This document shows, piece after piece, positions 61,646 through 64,000 of a stretch of 64,000 bases of DNA (positions are counted from its first letter, which is position 1; each line of letters begins with the position of its first letter). The notes beneath the pieces were generated by a model. That model saw nothing but the letters and a program-made list of their open reading frames with translations, was not told the DNA's origin and made no database searches. The stretch comes from Chromobacterium rhizoryzae (lineage in GTDB: Bacteria > Pseudomonadota > Gammaproteobacteria > Burkholderiales > Chromobacteriaceae). Position numbers and translations under genes: made by a program. The stretch lies in NCBI RefSeq assembly GCF_020544465.1, contig NZ_CP066126.1:434001-498000 (forward strand), written 5' to 3'.

Positions 61646-62503
61646 ATGACGGACAACTGGTTCAAGACCACCTTGCTGATGGCGGCGATTCTGGCGCTGT
61701 TCGCCGTGATCGGCGGCATGATAGGCGGCAAAAGCGGCATGATTCTGGCCTTGCTGTTCGGCGGGGCGATGAATGTGTACGCTTGGTGGAATTCCGACCA
61801 GATGGTGCTGCGCATGTACAACGCGCAGGAGGTGGACGCCCAGAGCGCGCCGGAATTCTACGGCATGGTGGCGGAACTGGCGCAGCGCGCCGGCCTGCCT
61901 ATGCCGCGCGTCTACGTGATTCACGAAGAGCAGCCCAACGCCTTCGCCACCGGCCGCAGTCCCGAGCACGCGGCGGTGGCCGCCACCAGCGGCATCATGC
62001 GCATGTTGGACTATCGCGAGCTGCGCGGGGTGATGGCGCACGAACTGGCCCACGTCCAGCACCGCGACACCTTGATCTCCACTATTTCCGCCACCATGGC
62101 CGGCGCGATATCCGCGCTGGCCAACTTCGCCATGTTCTTTGGCGGCCGCGACGAAAACGGCCAGCCGGTGGGCTGGCTGCCGCGTCTGGCCATTGCCCTG
62201 CTGGCGCCGCTGGCGGCCAGCCTGATACAGATGGCGATTTCCCGCGCGCGCGAATTCGAGGCCGACCGCGGCGGCGCCGAGATTTCCGGCGACCCGCTGG
62301 CCTTGGCCTCCGCCTTGCAGAAGATCGAGTACTATGCGCAGGGCATTGTGATGCCCACCGCCGAGGCGCACCCGGAAACCGCGCAGATGATGATCATCAA
62401 CCCCTTGTCCGGCGGCGGCGGGATGGGCGATCTGTTCCGCACCCATCCGCAGACCGCGGACCGCATCGAACGGCTGCAAGCGATGGCGCGCGGCGTATAT
62501 TAA
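61646..62503 (+). CDS. htpX: Membrane zinc protease HtpX
   Basis: A 285-residue M48B inner-membrane protease that cuts damaged membrane proteins. The zinc site HELAH is at residues 132-136 and the third ligand lies in REFEADRGGAEI. Two N-terminal helices (about 8-26 and 30-48) and two more around residues 150-195 flank the active site. The ATG at 61646 is preceded by GAGAGGAAAGGGGG. A terminator follows 40 bp past the stop, separating it from rsmB. Confidence 0.97.
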   Translation: MTDNWFKTTLLMAAILALFAVIGGMIGGKSGMILALLFGGAMNVYAWWNSDQMVLRMYNAQEVDAQSAPEFYGMVAELAQRAGLPMPRVYVIHEEQPNAFATGRSPEHAAVAATSGIMRMLDYRELRGVMAHELAHVQHRDTLISTISATMAGAISALANFAMFFGGRDENGQPVGWLPRLAIALLAPLAASLIQMAISRAREFEADRGGAEISGDPLALASALQKIEYYAQGIVMPTAEAHPETAQMMIINPLSGGGGMGDLFRTHPQTADRIERLQAMARGVY

Positions 62504-62544
62504 TTGAAGAGCGTCGGGCGGCCGCGCGCCGCCTTGATCGCGCA

Positions 62545-62577
62545 AGGCCAATGCCGGAGGGCATTGGCCTGTTTGTT
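62545..62577 (+). terminator. Intrinsic terminator of def-fmt-htpX
   Basis: AGGCCAATGCC and GGCATTGGCCT form an 11-bp stem with a GGAG loop, followed by GTTTGTT. rsmB begins 21 bp later, so read-through is possible. Confidence 0.75.
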
Positions 62578-62598
62578 ATGGTTTGATAGAAAGCACCC

Positions 62599-63849
62599 AT
62601 GCATCATATTCAGCAATTGGCCGCCAATATTCTGTTGCGCGTCGAATCCGGAACCAATCTGACCGAGGCCTTGGCCGAGGCTCAACGCAAGGCGCCGGAG
62701 TTGACGCCGTCCGAGCGCGGCGCTTTGCAGGATCTGGCCTACGGCAGCCTGCGCCACTTGGCGCGGCTGCGTTTCTACCTGCGCCAACTGGTGGCCAAGC
62801 CCTTGCCCGAGCCGGTGCTGGAGCGGGTGCTGATCGTGGCCTTCTATCAGCTCTCGCACACCCGCGCCGCCGAGTACGCGGTGGTGAACGAGGCGGTGAC
62901 CCTGGCCAGCCGGCTGGCCAAGGGCAATTTCAAGGGCCTGGTCAACGGGGTGCTGCGCAACTTCCTGCGCCAGCGCGCCGCCTTGGAACGCGCGGCGGAA
63001 AAGGACATAGAGGCCAGCTTCAACCACCCGCTATGGTGGATCAAGGGCTTGCAGCGCGCCTATCCGGACGCCTGGCAAGCCGTGCTGGACGCCGACAACG
63101 GCCATCCGCCGATGACTTTGCGCGTCAATCGCCGCCATGGCGACGCCGCGGCCTATCTGGAGCGGCTGCGCGCCGCCGGGCTGGACGGCGAGGCTTTGGA
63201 CGGCGGCTCGATCACGCTGGCGCGGCCGGTTAATGTGCGAGACTTGCCGGGCTTCGCCGACGGCGAAGTCTCGGTGCAGGATTGGGGCGCGCAGCAGGCC
63301 GCGCACTGGCTGGACCTGCGCGCCGGCCAAAGGGTGCTGGACGCTTGTGCGGCCCCCGGCGGCAAGACCGGCCATATTCTGGAGAGCGCCGATGTCGAAG
63401 TGACCGCGCTGGACATCGACGAACAGCGGCTGCAGCGCGTGGCCGACAATCTGGAGCGCATCGGCGCGACCGCGCGGCTGCATGCGGCCGACGCCGGCCA
63501 GCCGGACGGCTGGTGGGATGGCCGGCCCTTCGACCGCATCCTCGCCGACGTGCCCTGTTCCGCCAGCGGCGTGGTGCGTCGCCATCCGGACATCAAGTGG
63601 CTGCGCCGCCCCGGCGATTTCGCCGCGCTGGGCGTGCAGCAGGCCGCCATGGCCGACGCGCTGTGGCCTTTGCTCGCCTCGGGCGGCAAAATGCTTTACG
63701 CTACGTGCTCCATTTTCCCCGAAGAGAATCAGCAACAGCTAGACTCCTTTCTGAATCGCCATGCGGATGCCGCGTGCCTGAGACAGGAGCAGTTGCTTCC
63801 TTGTGAGCGTCATGACGGCTTTTATTACGCGTTGCTTGAAAAACGTTAG
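62599..63849 (+). CDS. rsmB: 16S rRNA m5C967 methyltransferase RsmB
   Basis: A 416-residue SAM-dependent methyltransferase. Residues 1-140 form the NusB-like RNA-binding domain (AEYAVVNEAVTLASRLAKGNFKGLVNGVLRNFLRQR). The catalytic domain has the SAM loop LDACAAPGGKTGHIL, the DVPCSASGV motif and the catalytic cysteine motif LYATCSIFPEEN. It is usually followed by a DUF4390 gene and the ntrY-ntrX pair; the first is indeed next. Confidence 0.96.
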   Translation: MHHIQQLAANILLRVESGTNLTEALAEAQRKAPELTPSERGALQDLAYGSLRHLARLRFYLRQLVAKPLPEPVLERVLIVAFYQLSHTRAAEYAVVNEAVTLASRLAKGNFKGLVNGVLRNFLRQRAALERAAEKDIEASFNHPLWWIKGLQRAYPDAWQAVLDADNGHPPMTLRVNRRHGDAAAYLERLRAAGLDGEALDGGSITLARPVNVRDLPGFADGEVSVQDWGAQQAAHWLDLRAGQRVLDACAAPGGKTGHILESADVEVTALDIDEQRLQRVADNLERIGATARLHAADAGQPDGWWDGRPFDRILADVPCSASGVVRRHPDIKWLRRPGDFAALGVQQAAMADALWPLLASGGKMLYATCSIFPEENQQQLDSFLNRHADAACLRQEQLLPCERHDGFYYALLEKR

Positions 63850-64000
63850 CCTGCTGCTGTGCTTGCTGGCCGGTCTCGCCATGGCGGCGCAGGCCGAAAC
63901 CATCAGCTCGCGTCGGGCTGAGGCCGAGGTGACGGCGGACGGCCAGTTGTCCGTCAGCACCCGGTTTCAGACGCGCTTGACGCCCAGTCTCAGCGACGCG
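63812..64000 (+). CDS. DUF4390-type secreted protein, 5' part only
   Basis: Only the first 63 residues are in the window. The start ATG 63812 lies within the end of rsmB (38-bp overlap) in another frame. A signal peptide is evident: basic residues, then VSLLLCLLAGLAMAAQA, with cleavage likely after AQA. The mature start ETISSRRAEAEVTADGQLSVS fits DUF4390 proteins, which follow rsmB and precede ntrY in many Betaproteobacteria. This assignment rests mainly on position. Confidence 0.7.
   Translation, partial: MTAFITRCLKNVSLLLCLLAGLAMAAQAETISSRRAEAEVTADGQLSVSTRFQTRLTPSLSDA

Noticed and set aside
1..64000. CRISPR arrays, rRNA or tRNA genes, riboswitches and integrases.
   Set aside because: No regularly spaced repeats, no rRNA or cloverleaf-like sequence with CCA-end context, and no integrase-type protein were seen; riboswitch-like leaders could not be supported by eye.
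1..64000. Neisseria-type DNA uptake sequences (GCCGTCTGAA) as a sign of natural transformation beside dprA.
   Set aside because: No such 10-mer was noticed while reading the window, and no other repeated 10-12-mer stood out; a full count was not possible.

Overview
The window reads as a high-GC chromosomal segment of a betaproteobacterium of the order Neisseriales, most likely Chromobacterium or a close relative. This is inferred from gene content and order: the division and cell-wall cluster murG-murC-ddl-ftsQ-ftsA-ftsZ-lpxC, the smg/dprA/def/fmt/htpX/rsmB block with topA beside it, a gshA of the Thiobacillus-type family, and dciA and secA in one neighbourhood. No rRNA, tRNA, CRISPR array, prophage or intact insertion sequence was seen.

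Layout. (1) 1-7.5 kb: 3' end of murG, then murC, ddlB, ftsQ, ftsA and ftsZ on the + strand, lpxC with its own extended -10 promoter, and a 60-residue membrane protein. (2) 7.6-20.2 kb: moaC, a BASS-family transporter divergent from a D-serine deaminase gene and its LysR-type neighbour, a GST-like protein, a secreted M13 metallopeptidase, an AraC/MFS divergent pair, a small cupin, a YfaZ-like porin, YceH, TlyA and a universal stress protein. (3) 20.2-28.3 kb, mostly - strand: a glutamine-synthetase-like ligase, a chemoreceptor with a FliA-like promoter, a DUF2252 protein, a cluster of DnaA-box-like 9-mers, small envelope proteins, WbuC and proA. (4) 28.5-34.4 kb: the complete sulfate importer sbp-cysT-cysW-cysA, a short inverted-repeat element, a HigBA-type toxin-antitoxin pair enclosed by two look-alike terminators, an unknown gene, and about 560 bp of non-coding DNA rich in inverted repeats. 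(5) 34.4-45.3 kb: a Tat-exported phosphoesterase, a PhyH-type dioxygenase divergent from an FMN/Fe-S glutamate-synthase-like protein, dciA, an ABC transporter with a fused double permease and no binding protein, and a PhoD phosphatase. (6) 45.7-54.8 kb: secA, a DUF2087 protein, a TlpA-like thioredoxin, a PfkB kinase, the glutathione operon gshA-unknown-gshB, dgkA and a DUF1622 protein. (7) 54.8-64 kb: topA, the smg-dprA-LysM operon read leftward, and def-fmt-htpX-rsmB-DUF4390 read rightward, the last gene cut by the window edge.

Most of the window is ordinary core genome. The less expected signals are non-coding: a small dispersed element whose ends coincide with stop codons, the terminator-flanked toxin-antitoxin segment with a clean operator palindrome, nine same-strand DnaA-box-like motifs far from any replication gene, a hairpin that would mask the yfaZ-like ribosome binding site, and separation of the usual lpxC-dciA-secA neighbourhood by unrelated genes. 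No clearly novel multi-gene system was found.
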